NCBI GenBank assembly: GCA_039028895.1
Contig: JBCCHF010000026.1
Coordinates: 1-64,000, forward strand
Reading direction: 5' to 3'
Length of the DNA stretch: 64,000 bases
DNA from: JAHDCJ01 sp039028895
Lineage (GTDB): Bacteria; Bacteroidota; Bacteroidia; Chitinophagales; Saprospiraceae
Below are positions 24,254 to 34,273 of the stretch, in pieces. The translations under genes and the position numbers were made by a program. A model generated the notes under the pieces. That model was given only the letters and a program-made list of their open reading frames with translations. It had not been told where the DNA came from and made no database searches. The first letter of the stretch is position 1. Every line of letters begins with the position of its first letter.

Positions 24254-25651
24254 ATGCCATCGTTTAATTTACATTCATGCTTTTCATCTGCGATTGCTAT
24301 CCTGCTTTTTGTGGTATGTAATAATGTATCATTTGCCCAGGACAGGAATGTCATGGACAGGGAATGTCAGAACAGGCTTGATAACATCAAATCACTATTC
24401 GAAAAAGGTAAACTCCCTGAAATTGAGCAAATAATAAAGGATACTTCTGAGACAGGATTTACCCAAAAATGTCTCGGAGCAGGCATGTACGACGATGATG
24501 AGAAAAAAGAGATCTACGAAATCCTCACTGAAACATTCATTGAATTAAATAAAGAAGAGGAAGCTGACATTTACCTGGAAAGATTGCTTCATATACAACC
24601 AGATTATGAAGTCAATCTGGACAAGCCTGATATTGGTTATTTGCACAGCAGATTTAAAGTAGATCCTGTTTTTTCCTTAGAATTAAGTTTTGCCCCGAAT
24701 TTATCTACTGTCAACGTCCTCCAAAGGTATAGTGTAGATAACACCTCCATTATTAATGAAACCTACGCCAAGGTGCCGGGTTATACCACCGGGTTGAAGA
24801 TTACCTTACCCATTAAAAAGTATTTAGAACTGGCAGGAGGATTACATTTTTCTTTACGGCGATTCCAGTACGAAGATGAATTGATAACGTTCCCAACTTC
24901 TTTAGAGGGGATCTATGGAACGTTGACCTACACGGAATCTCAGAGCTGGCTTGACATCCCGGTAAATGCCAGGGTGATTTTTCCCGTAAAGGGATATAAG
25001 ATCAGACCTTATATCTTCGCTGGATTCAACCTTCATTTTTTGCTTACAGCTGATTTAAAAGATCTTCGAAGGTTATCAGGAAATGGTATTGAAGAAGCAC
25101 AAAGTTTTTCACTGATTTCTACGGCAGCGGATTTAAGAGCAAAAGCCAATTTTTCCGTAACCGGGGGATTTGGTATCAGGTACCCAGTAAGATTAAACTA
25201 CTTGTTCGCTGATTTTGCTTATTCCACAATGGTTTCTAACCTAGTAAATACTGATCAGCGCTATGCCAACGAGACTTTGGTTTACAAAATTGGTTATGTC
25301 GACAACGATTTCAGATTAAGTAATATGGTGTTTACCGTAGGATTTGGAAGGTCATTCTACAATCCCGAATTACGCAAAAGGTATAAGAAAGAATTAGATG
25401 CTTACCAGGCTGATAAAAAAGCTTACCGCTCGCAGAAAAAGGCCGCTAATGGCCAAATGAAAACCTCAAAGCCAAAGAAAGAAAAGCCTAAAAAAGAACG
25501 TCAGGTGAAAGAAGAAGATATTGAGGAAGGCAAAGGCAAAGTAGAAGAAGGTAAGGGTAAAGCAGAGGAAGGCAAAGGAAAGATTGAAGAAGGTAAAGGC
25601 AAAGCAAAAGATGCAAAAGACAAGATAAAAGGGTTTAAAATAGATGATTGA
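24254..25651 (+). CDS. Outer-membrane beta-barrel protein with C-terminal Lys/Glu-rich heptad tail
   Basis: 465 residues, 27 bases after the STAND gene. Signal peptide ending VSFA-Q, then a short helical domain (about 35-130, TPR-like: EIYEILTETFIELNKEEEAD), then a PorT-like eight-strand-type barrel (about 140-375; strands such as LELAGGLHFSLRRF, IRPYIFAGFNLHFLL, FSVTGGFGIRYPV). After the barrel comes a long charged tail with four copies of EEGKGKx (about 424-451). In Bacteroidota such tails could cross or bind peptidoglycan; here the role is unknown. The 3' end overlaps the next gene by eight bases. Confidence 0.75.
   Translation: MPSFNLHSCFSSAIAILLFVVCNNVSFAQDRNVMDRECQNRLDNIKSLFEKGKLPEIEQIIKDTSETGFTQKCLGAGMYDDDEKKEIYEILTETFIELNKEEEADIYLERLLHIQPDYEVNLDKPDIGYLHSRFKVDPVFSLELSFAPNLSTVNVLQRYSVDNTSIINETYAKVPGYTTGLKITLPIKKYLELAGGLHFSLRRFQYEDELITFPTSLEGIYGTLTYTESQSWLDIPVNARVIFPVKGYKIRPYIFAGFNLHFLLTADLKDLRRLSGNGIEEAQSFSLISTAADLRAKANFSVTGGFGIRYPVRLNYLFADFAYSTMVSNLVNTDQRYANETLVYKIGYVDNDFRLSNMVFTVGFGRSFYNPELRKRYKKELDAYQADKKAYRSQKKAANGQMKTSKPKKEKPKKERQVKEEDIEEGKGKVEEGKGKAEEGKGKIEEGKGKAKDAKDKIKGFKIDD
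25523..25606 (+). repeat. Four 21-bp coding repeats (EEGKGKx)4
   Basis: Four successive 21-base units encode EEGKGKV, EEGKGKA, EEGKGKI and EEGKGKA. Third positions vary between units (ggc/ggt/gga, aaa/aag), so the repeat is older than the 42-bp duplication in the STAND gene. Confidence 0.85.
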
Positions 25652-26912
25652 TTTCAGAACATACCAACTGCCAATCATGCTATTGGCCGGGGCAATTTCG
25701 ATGTTGCTCTTTACTGCCTGTGACCCTGACAATGTTTCTCAACCCAACCAGGATGAAGCTTTCGTTAAATTCTATGGCGGGGTGCTTAGTCAACAAGGGA
25801 ATGATGTCAAAGTCACAGATGATGGTGGCTATATTCTTTTCGGATCCTCCAGTTCTTTTGGAAATGGAAGTGAAGATTTTTACCTGGTCAAAGTGAATAA
25901 TGAAGGTAATGAGCAATGGAGCCAATGGTACAATTCTCCCTCTTCGTTAGCAGTCGACAGCACAGATGTTGGGCAAGTCGTTAGACTGACCCCTGATGGT
26001 GGTTATGTTCTGATTGGTACCACGACTCTCGATACGCTTACCAAGATTATGGTTGCAAAGACAGATGCTTCTGGAAACCTAGCTTGGAGTAAACTCATTA
26101 GGGAAACGTCCAATAGTAGTGAAATCGCTGGTGATATCAAGGTAACCGCTCAACAAGGTGGTTATGTAATCACAGGTACAACCAACGATGTGGATGTTAC
26201 CAAGCCCGGTTATACGCCTCAAAATGATCTTCAGGACTTTTATACTGCAAAACTTGATGATAACGGAATTGTTGAATGGGAGCGCATAGACGGATTCCCT
26301 GAATCTGATTTTGGCGTAAGCCTGGAAATTATCAATAATTCTATTGTTACTTTCGGTACAGGAACTTTGACTTCTCCCGTCAGCAAACGTAGCTTCCTTA
26401 TGGCACGTTATAACTTTGTTGGCGGTCCCCCATTTGATCAAAAAAATTATGGTTCTGCCACTGATGAACTTGATCTTGGCAATTCCTTTCCTACCTCTGA
26501 TGGAGGTGTCGTGTTGGTTGGTTCTACCAGGATTGGTAACATTAACAAGATAGTGTTCCAAAAACTGGATCCATCCTTAAATGAAGAAGGACTTCTAATC
26601 ACCCTGAATGGTGCTGACCAAATGAGCGAAAGTGGCGCGTCAATTACAGAAATGGATGATGGGAACTACGCTGTATTGGGTACAAGGATAGTTAGCGCAG
26701 AAAATACAGATATCATTTTGTTTCTGACAGATCCGCAAGGTAATCTTGTGGTCAATGAAGCAGTATATGGTGAAACCGGTCTTGATGTAGCAGGTGCAGT
26801 AGAAAATCTTGGTACAAATGGTTTTATCATTTCAGGAACAATTGATGTAGGCACAAACACAATGGGCGCCCTTATAAAAACCAATTCGAGGGGTGAGATC
26901 ATCCCCGAATAA
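25644..26912 (+). CDS. Lipoprotein with propeller-like 'DGGY-x-x-x-G' repeats
   Basis: 422 residues. Lipoprotein signal peptide with Cys at LLFTAC-DPDN. The mature protein has about six repeats of the type T-x-DGGY-(I/V)-L-x-G-(S/T), followed by (F/I)-x-(L/V)-x-K-(V/T)-(N/D)-x-x-G, e.g. VTDDGGYILFGSSSSF, LTPDGGYVLIGTTTL, TSDGGVVLVGSTRI. These are blades of a beta-propeller type common in secreted Bacteroidota proteins (T9SS-linked SBBP/kelch-like). Its start overlaps the stop of the barrel gene by eight bases, so the two are translationally coupled. It is predicted to sit on the outer membrane and bind a partner, perhaps the giant protein encoded next. Confidence 0.75.
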   Translation: MIDFRTYQLPIMLLAGAISMLLFTACDPDNVSQPNQDEAFVKFYGGVLSQQGNDVKVTDDGGYILFGSSSSFGNGSEDFYLVKVNNEGNEQWSQWYNSPSSLAVDSTDVGQVVRLTPDGGYVLIGTTTLDTLTKIMVAKTDASGNLAWSKLIRETSNSSEIAGDIKVTAQQGGYVITGTTNDVDVTKPGYTPQNDLQDFYTAKLDDNGIVEWERIDGFPESDFGVSLEIINNSIVTFGTGTLTSPVSKRSFLMARYNFVGGPPFDQKNYGSATDELDLGNSFPTSDGGVVLVGSTRIGNINKIVFQKLDPSLNEEGLLITLNGADQMSESGASITEMDDGNYAVLGTRIVSAENTDIILFLTDPQGNLVVNEAVYGETGLDVAGAVENLGTNGFIISGTIDVGTNTMGALIKTNSRGEIIPE

Positions 26913-26925
26913 AATCCTCTTTTGA

Positions 26926-29900
26926 ATGAAATTATTGGCTACAATCTTCCTAAAAACCGGGCGTTTTTTAATGTTGCCGGTTTTTCTTCTCTTTTCCGGA
27001 TCCCTTTATGGTCAATGTCCTGATCCGGATGCCTTGATGTTAAGTGTAACCGACATTGATGTTTTGTGTAACGGTGAATCAACTGGTTCTATTAATCTTA
27101 CCGTTTCGGGGGGAGAAACCCCTTATACTTTTGACTGGAACAATGGGGCTTCTGACGTTGAAGATCCGACCGGTCTTGGTGCTAATACTTACACAGTTAC
27201 AGTTACTGATGATGATGGCTGTGAAGCAACGATTAGTACTGTGATTTCTGAACCTACAGAATTGACATTATCCACCTCTTTGGTACAGAATGTACAATGT
27301 AATGGAGAATCAAATGGATCTGCCACCGCAACACCTTCAGGAGGTACTTCTCCTTATACATATTTATGGGAAAGTAGCGAGACGACTGCGACAGCTGCTG
27401 CGCTAAATGCCGGGACACAAGATGTTACAGTCACTGATGCCAATGGATGTACGGTGACTGGTGCTCAGCTCATTCAACAACCCAGCCAATTAACTGCTTC
27501 AGCAACCGGAGAAACACTTTCTAACCAAGGAGATATGGATGGGAATGTTGACCTTACTGTTGCCGATGGCACGTCACCTTACACTTATATCTGGAGTAAT
27601 AATGCCACAACCCAGGACTTGAGTGGACTGGGCTCAGGACTTTATTCAGTAACAGTCACTGATGCTAATGGATGTACGGCTTTTGCCAGTACTTCAATTA
27701 TCGATGGAGCGCCGGTATGTGCTATTTCGAATGTAGTCGCAACACCTTCTTGCACATCAACATGCCCGCAATATGATCTTGTTGTCAGTTTTAATATCGT
27801 CAATCAAACGGTTGGTAATACCTATTTCATTTTTGTAGATAACACCCCTTATGGCCCATACCAGTATACCGCCAATTCCAGCCAAAGTCAAACCATTACA
27901 AGTAGTAACTTCGTTGGAGATGGAACAGCAGGAATCGTAGTGGCAATCGGTAATTTAGTAATCAACGAGATTTTTTACGATACCCCTATCGTCGGAGATA
28001 CTGATGAATATTTCGAGATTTTCAATACATCCCCTGTTGCCATTGATCTTAATGGATATTCTGTTTCAGATGAAGTTAGTCATTCTTTTTCCTCTGGTGC
28101 CTCCATCCCGGGAGATGGGTTTATTGTTATGGTAAGGAATGATAATGCTGTAACTCTGCCCAATGGAATTTCTGAGTTCAATTATTCCTCAAACTTGTCT
28201 GATAATGGAACTCTTGTTCTCAACGGGCCATCTTCATCTAATGTTACCCTTGATGAAGTTAATTATGCTGATCGCTGTCCTTGGCCACAAGAAAATTTGT
28301 GCGGTGGATCTGGAGACCCTGATGGTGGAGGGCCAACGATTGAATTGACCAATCCAGACCTCGACAATGATAATGGCTCAAATTGGGTTACCAGTGCAGC
28401 GAATTCAGGAAGCCCAGGTGCAGTTAATTCAGCTTTTACAGGTAACTATTGTGGTGGATCCACAACATTCACAGAGCCAGTTTGCTCAGCATCGACACCA
28501 TCAATCAGTATAACTGGTTCAGTTTCTTGTGAAGGAGGATCTGACGGCGAATTAACAGCGACATCGGGTTCTGCTATTTCCTATGAGTGGTCATCTGGTC
28601 AAACAAGTTCTATAGCTGCAGGCCTGAGTGCTGGAAACTATACCGTTACTGCAACGGATGCTTCCGGTTGTACAGCAACAGCAAGTGCTACACTGGCTGA
28701 TGGAGACCCTGTTCAGATTATTGGTTTGGAAAATGATCCTTACTGTCAGGATAATGAGTCATTTACCATAGTTGGGTTACCGTTAGGTGGTTCTTTCTCG
28801 GCTACGCAGATTGCATGTAATGGTATTGTTACCAATAATCAAAATAATCCGGGTATTGCAGTATTTACGCCTTCTGCATGCAGTATGGCTTCCGGCCAAA
28901 ATACCATAACAGTGACTTATAACACAGGTACAGGTTGTACCTTGGATTCAGTGGTTACTGTCAATGCGCCTACAGTTACATTAGCAAGTACATTGACCAC
29001 TTTTGATCCCGGAGATTCTAACGGGTATGATCTTACCGATGCTGCCAATATCACAATTACTGATTTTGGACAAACAATAACAAATGGTGTCTTTTCAGGA
29101 GATGGGGTAGCCAATAATATTTTTTTTCCTAACCTGTCCACACCGCCTACAGCAACAATTACCTATTCATTTTTAGGTGATGGTTGTGCCGGAGAAGCCA
29201 CCTTGACGTTCAATATTCAGGAAGAATCTGCAATTTCAGGCCTGAATATTCAATATTGTTCAAATGATCCTGTTGAGACTATCAGTAATACTCAAAGCTC
29301 TGGTAATTGCAGTGGAGGTACTATTATTGACATATCTTCAAATACTTTAGGTGGTTCCCTGACTTTTAATGGTAATAACTACCAGTTTGATCCTACTATG
29401 GCTCCTGTTGGGGCACATAATGTTACAGCATTATATCAAATTCTCAACCCTGTGCCTACAATTTGTTCCCAGGATGCAACTATTCAGGTTCTGTCGGCAC
29501 CAATACCAACTCTTACTTTTTCTCCAGATACTACTTCGTTTTGCCCTGATACAGAATTAATAAACCTGATTGGAGAATCTCCAAGTGGGGGAAGTTTTAC
29601 CCTTAACGGGAATGCATTGTCCAGTTCTGTTATCGAAAACGCACAGTTATTACCAGGTCAAACCAGTACTGTCGTCTACACTGTCACGGAAAATGGTTGT
29701 ACTGAAACCATAACCTCAGACTTTACAGTGTTTCCTACACCTGACATTCCCTCTTTTACAAGCACGCTTGGTGATATTTGTCAGGGTGATCCTACTGTCA
29801 TCCTGACCGCTGATCCGCAAGGCAGTTCATTCTCGTTTTCCGGAGAAGGTGTCAGCCAGGTTGCTAATGATTGGATCTTCAATCCTTCAGGACTAACCGG

Positions 29901-32900
29901 AACGATAGAAGTAACCTACGTCTACCTGGATGATAATGGGTGTCAGGGTACGGTTAGTGGAAATTTTGACGTAACAGAAAGTTTGCCTATTGGTTTTAAT
30001 AACCTGGCTACAGAATTCTGTCTTAATGGTGGTACAGATCAAATTGGTGTAGTCAATACTAACACCCAGAGCGCGATTCCTGTCATAGACGGGTCTTTCG
30101 AAATCACAGCTCAGGCAACACCAGGAATCGCCATTGCAGGGGTGATTGATGGCACTGGTAATTTTGATCCTTCAATGCTCTCAGCATCTGGGTTTTATAA
30201 CATCTCATTTTCATATCCTAATCCAGGTAGTATCTGTTCCAGTTCTATTACCCAACTGATAGAAGTAAAAGATCCACCCAGCTTTGCAAATTCTAATCTT
30301 TCAACCACATATTGTGATAATGGTAGTGATGTTACCTTAACCTCCACATCAGGTACAGCTGTTTTTGAAGGAATGGCAATTACCAACAACCTATTCAGTC
30401 CCTCAAGCCTTCAGGCAGGAAATTACACGGTTACAATGACAGATAATGGTTGTTCGATTACCACTTCCATTACTGTAGAAGCTGAGCCTACTGTAATGAT
30501 CGATTCTCCTGAAGATAATGGCGAAGGATTCTGTGCAGACAGTCCTGCAATGGTTTTAGGTTCTTCACTTGCTGGCGGCGTTTTTACAATCAATAATAAC
30601 GTTGTTAGTACGTTAGACCCTGCCCTTTATGCTGATCCGAGTGGAGATATTGATGTGGTGGTAGAATATACGGTAACCTCTGGCGTATGTACAGTTAACT
30701 CTACACGTACCTATACGGTCCACCCTTTGCCAACAGGCCTTGATATTGAAAACCTGGCCACAGCCTATTGTGCTGATGAAGATGATGTTATGCTGGATGG
30801 TAGTCTCGACAACCTGACTGAAAGCTGGTCCTATGTTAATGTTGGAGGTGGGACACCGATCAACTCTGATGTGTTTCAACCTTCCCAGTTGAGTCCGGGT
30901 ACTTATACGGTCACCTACACCGTAGTCGATGGTAATATGTGTTCTAGTTTTACCACTCAAAATACCACGATTAATGCATTACCAGAACCCACTTTGACAG
31001 ATGTTGCACCACAGTATTGTGTTGACAACGACCCGATAACCTTGACAGGAAATCCTTCCCCATCTGATGGCATGTCAGGAACCTACAGCATTTTTGCTGA
31101 TGACGGAATGGGGAATTTGACGCCTAGTCCCGGTGTTGATATCGATATGTTCAATCCTGCTTCAGCCGGAGTTGGCAACTTTCAGTTAATCTACATTTTT
31201 ACCGACAATAACTCATGTACCGACACGGCAACAACCCCTGTCGAGATTCTTCCATTACCGGTAGTTAGCATCAGCCCCGGAGATACTGAAGTTTGCGACA
31301 AAACCGATCCATTTGTTTTAACCGGATTACCTTCAACTGGCGGTACCGGAGTTTTCCTCGCTTCAGTTGGTGTGGAGACAGATATTAATGGTACCCAGTT
31401 TAATCCAACAGCAGCCTCCGTAGGTGTTCACCCGGTAACTTACCAATTTACAGATACCAATTCGTGTACTAACGAGGCGATCATCAATGTAACTGTTAAT
31501 GCCTTACCTGTTGTAGATATCACCGGATTAAATAACGAAAATCAGGACGATATTGTAGACTTCTGTATCGACCCTGACTCTGTAGACGTTTTCTCTATTT
31601 TCCCAACTACAGGAGGTACAGGCAGCTTAACGCTAACCCTTGAAGGGGAAGCACCTGTGATGACTGCTCCACTTTTTACCCCTTCCGTAGTAGGATCACA
31701 TCTCATGACTTACACCTTTACTGAAGACGTCAACCAGTGCACAAATTTAGACACCGTCAATATCACGGTTAACCCGCTTCCCGATGGTGTAACGATCGTA
31801 GGTCTTGAAAGCGATTTTTGTACAGAGGTAGATCAGGTTATTCTTTTAGGTTTCCCAAATACAGGCGGAAATGGTAATTTCTTTATGGATCCCGTCGGAG
31901 GAGACAGAATTGGGCCAATAAATGGTTTTGATACTTCAGATCCACTTTTCCCGGTAGGGGATTATGATGTGTTATACGAATTCACCGATTTGAATTCTTG
32001 TGTAAATACAGCAACTCAGCAAATCACCATTCATCCTTCTCCTATTGCCTCATTCATCAAATACGGGTTTTGTGAAGATTTCGAAATTGCTTTTGTAAAT
32101 CAAAGCTTTTACGATCCACCTGCTCCAGGAGAGGAATTATCACAATTTAACTGGATAGTCCCGAATTTGCCGGGAGGTCAAAGTGAGATTGCTTCACTGA
32201 CCGTTAATAACCCATTACCCGGTAATGATTATGAATTGACCTTTACCGTAGCATCCCAGTTTGGATGCCAGGACGATACCACATTTGTTTTTGATGTAGG
32301 GACGGCCCCTCGTGTCGATTTCAGAGCCCCAGTAGTTGGCCTGGGCGATGTAACCAGATTCGAAGTATTTGATCCTTTGGAGTTTACAGGTACCTTCCCG
32401 CCATATGTCCCTTGTGGCTCACCTGAGTACCCATTTTACTCTTATGGTCTTGACACTGATCCGAATTCAGCTTTTGAATTGGTGACGCAATATACTTACC
32501 AGTTTGGGGAAGATCCTGCAATGGATCCTCAACCTGCTTGCATCCCGTTTTATTGGCATACCTATGATGCTGTTGGGCGTTATGATGCCAGTGCAGGCGT
32601 CAACACTTCTGGCTTCTGCAATACAGATACAACCAAGCCGGTAATTGTAGTGCCAAGGGAAATCCCTACTGCTGAAAATCCCTACTCTGAAGATTTTGAG
32701 TCTGGAGACGGCAACTGGATCCCACTGGCAAGAGATTTTAACCAGAATTCAATCTGGACACATACAGGAACAGAATCGCTTTCCTCAATTCAGGAAACTG
32801 TTTTTGATATTGCAGGTAATAATGTCTGGTTTACCAGAACGGATAATGGGACCTATGCCATAGATGAAGATTCCTGGGTATACGGACCATGTTTCGACCT

Positions 32901-34263
32901 GACCAACCTTCAGCGACCAATGATCAAACTGGATATCTGGAATGAAACCCAGGAAGGATTTGATGGAGTTGTCATGGAGTATTCGACAGATGGATTTAAC
33001 TGGATCCCTTTCGGACAAGTCGGAGAAGGTAGAAATTGGTATGATGATATCATTATCGGGCAACCTGGTGACCAGGAAATTGCTCCTATCGGTTGGACCG
33101 GTATTTATTCCAAAACATCTGCCAGGTATAAATTGGACGGATTCAGGAATGAAACCAATTTTTGTATTCGTATCGCATTTGGTTCGGATGGTAACAATCC
33201 TGCCGCAACCAACCTGTCAGGATTTGCCTTCGATAATATCTGGGTAGGAGAGCGCACCCGGAATGTGTTATTTGAACATTTTACCAATATCCAAACCCAC
33301 GATACTGGTAACGATATTACTAACGGTCCCGGACCTTACGATCAGGAAGTGTATGATCGGTTGCTTAACTTTGATTATGATAATGCCTATTACAATCCTT
33401 ACGATGTAGTGCTGGCCCAATATCACATTGAGTTTCCATCACCTGATGAAATTCATGCCTTAAATACAGCAGATCCTTCAGCCAGAACACTATTTTATGG
33501 AATTTCTGATCCAGGACGGGCTAAACTCAATGGATCTAATTTCGACGGTGTTGACGGCCTTTCGGTTTCTAACCAGTTTACACAATTCGACCTGGATACC
33601 GCGATGTTGAAAGACCCGCTTTTCGAGATTGAAATATCGTCATTTAATGTTTCGTCAGGTAATGTTTCAGTCTCAACTGTAATCAGAGCTCTTGAAGATA
33701 TCCCGTTTGAAAATAATGATGTGTTTATCTCCGTTTTGGAAAATAACGTAAATGCTACCGGAGGAACGCTACAGAATGTCGTAAGGAAGCTCCTGCCAAA
33801 TGCTTCAGGCACGCCCTTTGAACAATCATGGAGTGTCGGTCAAACGGCTACAGTAAATGAGCAATGGGCATTTAGTGGAAGCGAAGTCCAAAATCAAAAT
33901 GAACTGAACGTCATTGTTTTTATTCAAAACAGACAAACCAAGGAAGTCTACCAGGCAGTTGCCCAAACAGCAAATATAATTACAGATGTTGAACCGGTTG
34001 AACCGGAATCCCTGCTTAGTTCAAAAGTATATCCGGTACCTGTTTCGGGAATGCTGAGTGTTGAGTTCAATACCTCCATCAATGAAGACCTGAATTGGAT
34101 CTTGTTTGATGCCGCAGGAAGGCAAATCAGCGAAGGGATTTTCGGATCAGGAGATCGTAATTTCCAAATCGGAATGGACAATATTCCTGAAGGTTATTAT
34201 ACTCTCAAGATCGGCGACGATTACGATAAAACAACCTATCATAAAATTATTGTTATCCATTAA
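26926..34263 (+). CDS. Giant T9SS-secreted adhesin with SprB repeats, lamin-tail domain and Ig-like array
   Basis: 2445 residues, 13 bases after the lipoprotein gene. Order: signal peptide; three SprB repeats (about 32-265, e.g. DVLCNGESTGSINLTVSGG, with Cys in CNG and DGC); a lamin-tail domain (about 342-500, VINEIFYDTPIVGDTDEYFE); another SprB-like repeat (about 523-595); more than a dozen Ig/PKD-like modules with the FC/YC-x-D... opening and a VTYxFTDxNxCT strand (about 600-1710); a globular region with a MAM/jelly-roll-like part (about 1910-2120, ENPYSEDFESGDGNWIP); and a type A sorting domain (about 2365-2445, KVYPVPVSGMLSVEF to IIVIH). It should be exported by the type IX system and displayed on the surface. 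Confidence 0.88.
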   Translation: MKLLATIFLKTGRFLMLPVFLLFSGSLYGQCPDPDALMLSVTDIDVLCNGESTGSINLTVSGGETPYTFDWNNGASDVEDPTGLGANTYTVTVTDDDGCEATISTVISEPTELTLSTSLVQNVQCNGESNGSATATPSGGTSPYTYLWESSETTATAAALNAGTQDVTVTDANGCTVTGAQLIQQPSQLTASATGETLSNQGDMDGNVDLTVADGTSPYTYIWSNNATTQDLSGLGSGLYSVTVTDANGCTAFASTSIIDGAPVCAISNVVATPSCTSTCPQYDLVVSFNIVNQTVGNTYFIFVDNTPYGPYQYTANSSQSQTITSSNFVGDGTAGIVVAIGNLVINEIFYDTPIVGDTDEYFEIFNTSPVAIDLNGYSVSDEVSHSFSSGASIPGDGFIVMVRNDNAVTLPNGISEFNYSSNLSDNGTLVLNGPSSSNVTLDEVNYADRCPWPQENLCGGSGDPDGGGPTIELTNPDLDNDNGSNWVTSAANSGSPGAVNSAFTGNYCGGSTTFTEPVCSASTPSISITGSVSCEGGSDGELTATSGSAISYEWSSGQTSSIAAGLSAGNYTVTATDASGCTATASATLADGDPVQIIGLENDPYCQDNESFTIVGLPLGGSFSATQIACNGIVTNNQNNPGIAVFTPSACSMASGQNTITVTYNTGTGCTLDSVVTVNAPTVTLASTLTTFDPGDSNGYDLTDAANITITDFGQTITNGVFSGDGVANNIFFPNLSTPPTATITYSFLGDGCAGEATLTFNIQEESAISGLNIQYCSNDPVETISNTQSSGNCSGGTIIDISSNTLGGSLTFNGNNYQFDPTMAPVGAHNVTALYQILNPVPTICSQDATIQVLSAPIPTLTFSPDTTSFCPDTELINLIGESPSGGSFTLNGNALSSSVIENAQLLPGQTSTVVYTVTENGCTETITSDFTVFPTPDIPSFTSTLGDICQGDPTVILTADPQGSSFSFSGEGVSQVANDWIFNPSGLTGTIEVTYVYLDDNGCQGTVSGNFDVTESLPIGFNNLATEFCLNGGTDQIGVVNTNTQSAIPVIDGSFEITAQATPGIAIAGVIDGTGNFDPSMLSASGFYNISFSYPNPGSICSSSITQLIEVKDPPSFANSNLSTTYCDNGSDVTLTSTSGTAVFEGMAITNNLFSPSSLQAGNYTVTMTDNGCSITTSITVEAEPTVMIDSPEDNGEGFCADSPAMVLGSSLAGGVFTINNNVVSTLDPALYADPSGDIDVVVEYTVTSGVCTVNSTRTYTVHPLPTGLDIENLATAYCADEDDVMLDGSLDNLTESWSYVNVGGGTPINSDVFQPSQLSPGTYTVTYTVVDGNMCSSFTTQNTTINALPEPTLTDVAPQYCVDNDPITLTGNPSPSDGMSGTYSIFADDGMGNLTPSPGVDIDMFNPASAGVGNFQLIYIFTDNNSCTDTATTPVEILPLPVVSISPGDTEVCDKTDPFVLTGLPSTGGTGVFLASVGVETDINGTQFNPTAASVGVHPVTYQFTDTNSCTNEAIINVTVNALPVVDITGLNNENQDDIVDFCIDPDSVDVFSIFPTTGGTGSLTLTLEGEAPVMTAPLFTPSVVGSHLMTYTFTEDVNQCTNLDTVNITVNPLPDGVTIVGLESDFCTEVDQVILLGFPNTGGNGNFFMDPVGGDRIGPINGFDTSDPLFPVGDYDVLYEFTDLNSCVNTATQQITIHPSPIASFIKYGFCEDFEIAFVNQSFYDPPAPGEELSQFNWIVPNLPGGQSEIASLTVNNPLPGNDYELTFTVASQFGCQDDTTFVFDVGTAPRVDFRAPVVGLGDVTRFEVFDPLEFTGTFPPYVPCGSPEYPFYSYGLDTDPNSAFELVTQYTYQFGEDPAMDPQPACIPFYWHTYDAVGRYDASAGVNTSGFCNTDTTKPVIVVPREIPTAENPYSEDFESGDGNWIPLARDFNQNSIWTHTGTESLSSIQETVFDIAGNNVWFTRTDNGTYAIDEDSWVYGPCFDLTNLQRPMIKLDIWNETQEGFDGVVMEYSTDGFNWIPFGQVGEGRNWYDDIIIGQPGDQEIAPIGWTGIYSKTSARYKLDGFRNETNFCIRIAFGSDGNNPAATNLSGFAFDNIWVGERTRNVLFEHFTNIQTHDTGNDITNGPGPYDQEVYDRLLNFDYDNAYYNPYDVVLAQYHIEFPSPDEIHALNTADPSARTLFYGISDPGRAKLNGSNFDGVDGLSVSNQFTQFDLDTAMLKDPLFEIEISSFNVSSGNVSVSTVIRALEDIPFENNDVFISVLENNVNATGGTLQNVVRKLLPNASGTPFEQSWSVGQTATVNEQWAFSGSEVQNQNELNVIVFIQNRQTKEVYQAVAQTANIITDVEPVEPESLLSSKVYPVPVSGMLSVEFNTSINEDLNWILFDAAGRQISEGIFGSGDRNFQIGMDNIPEGYYTLKIGDDYDKTTYHKIIVIH

Positions 34264-34273
34264 CCCTGAAGCC

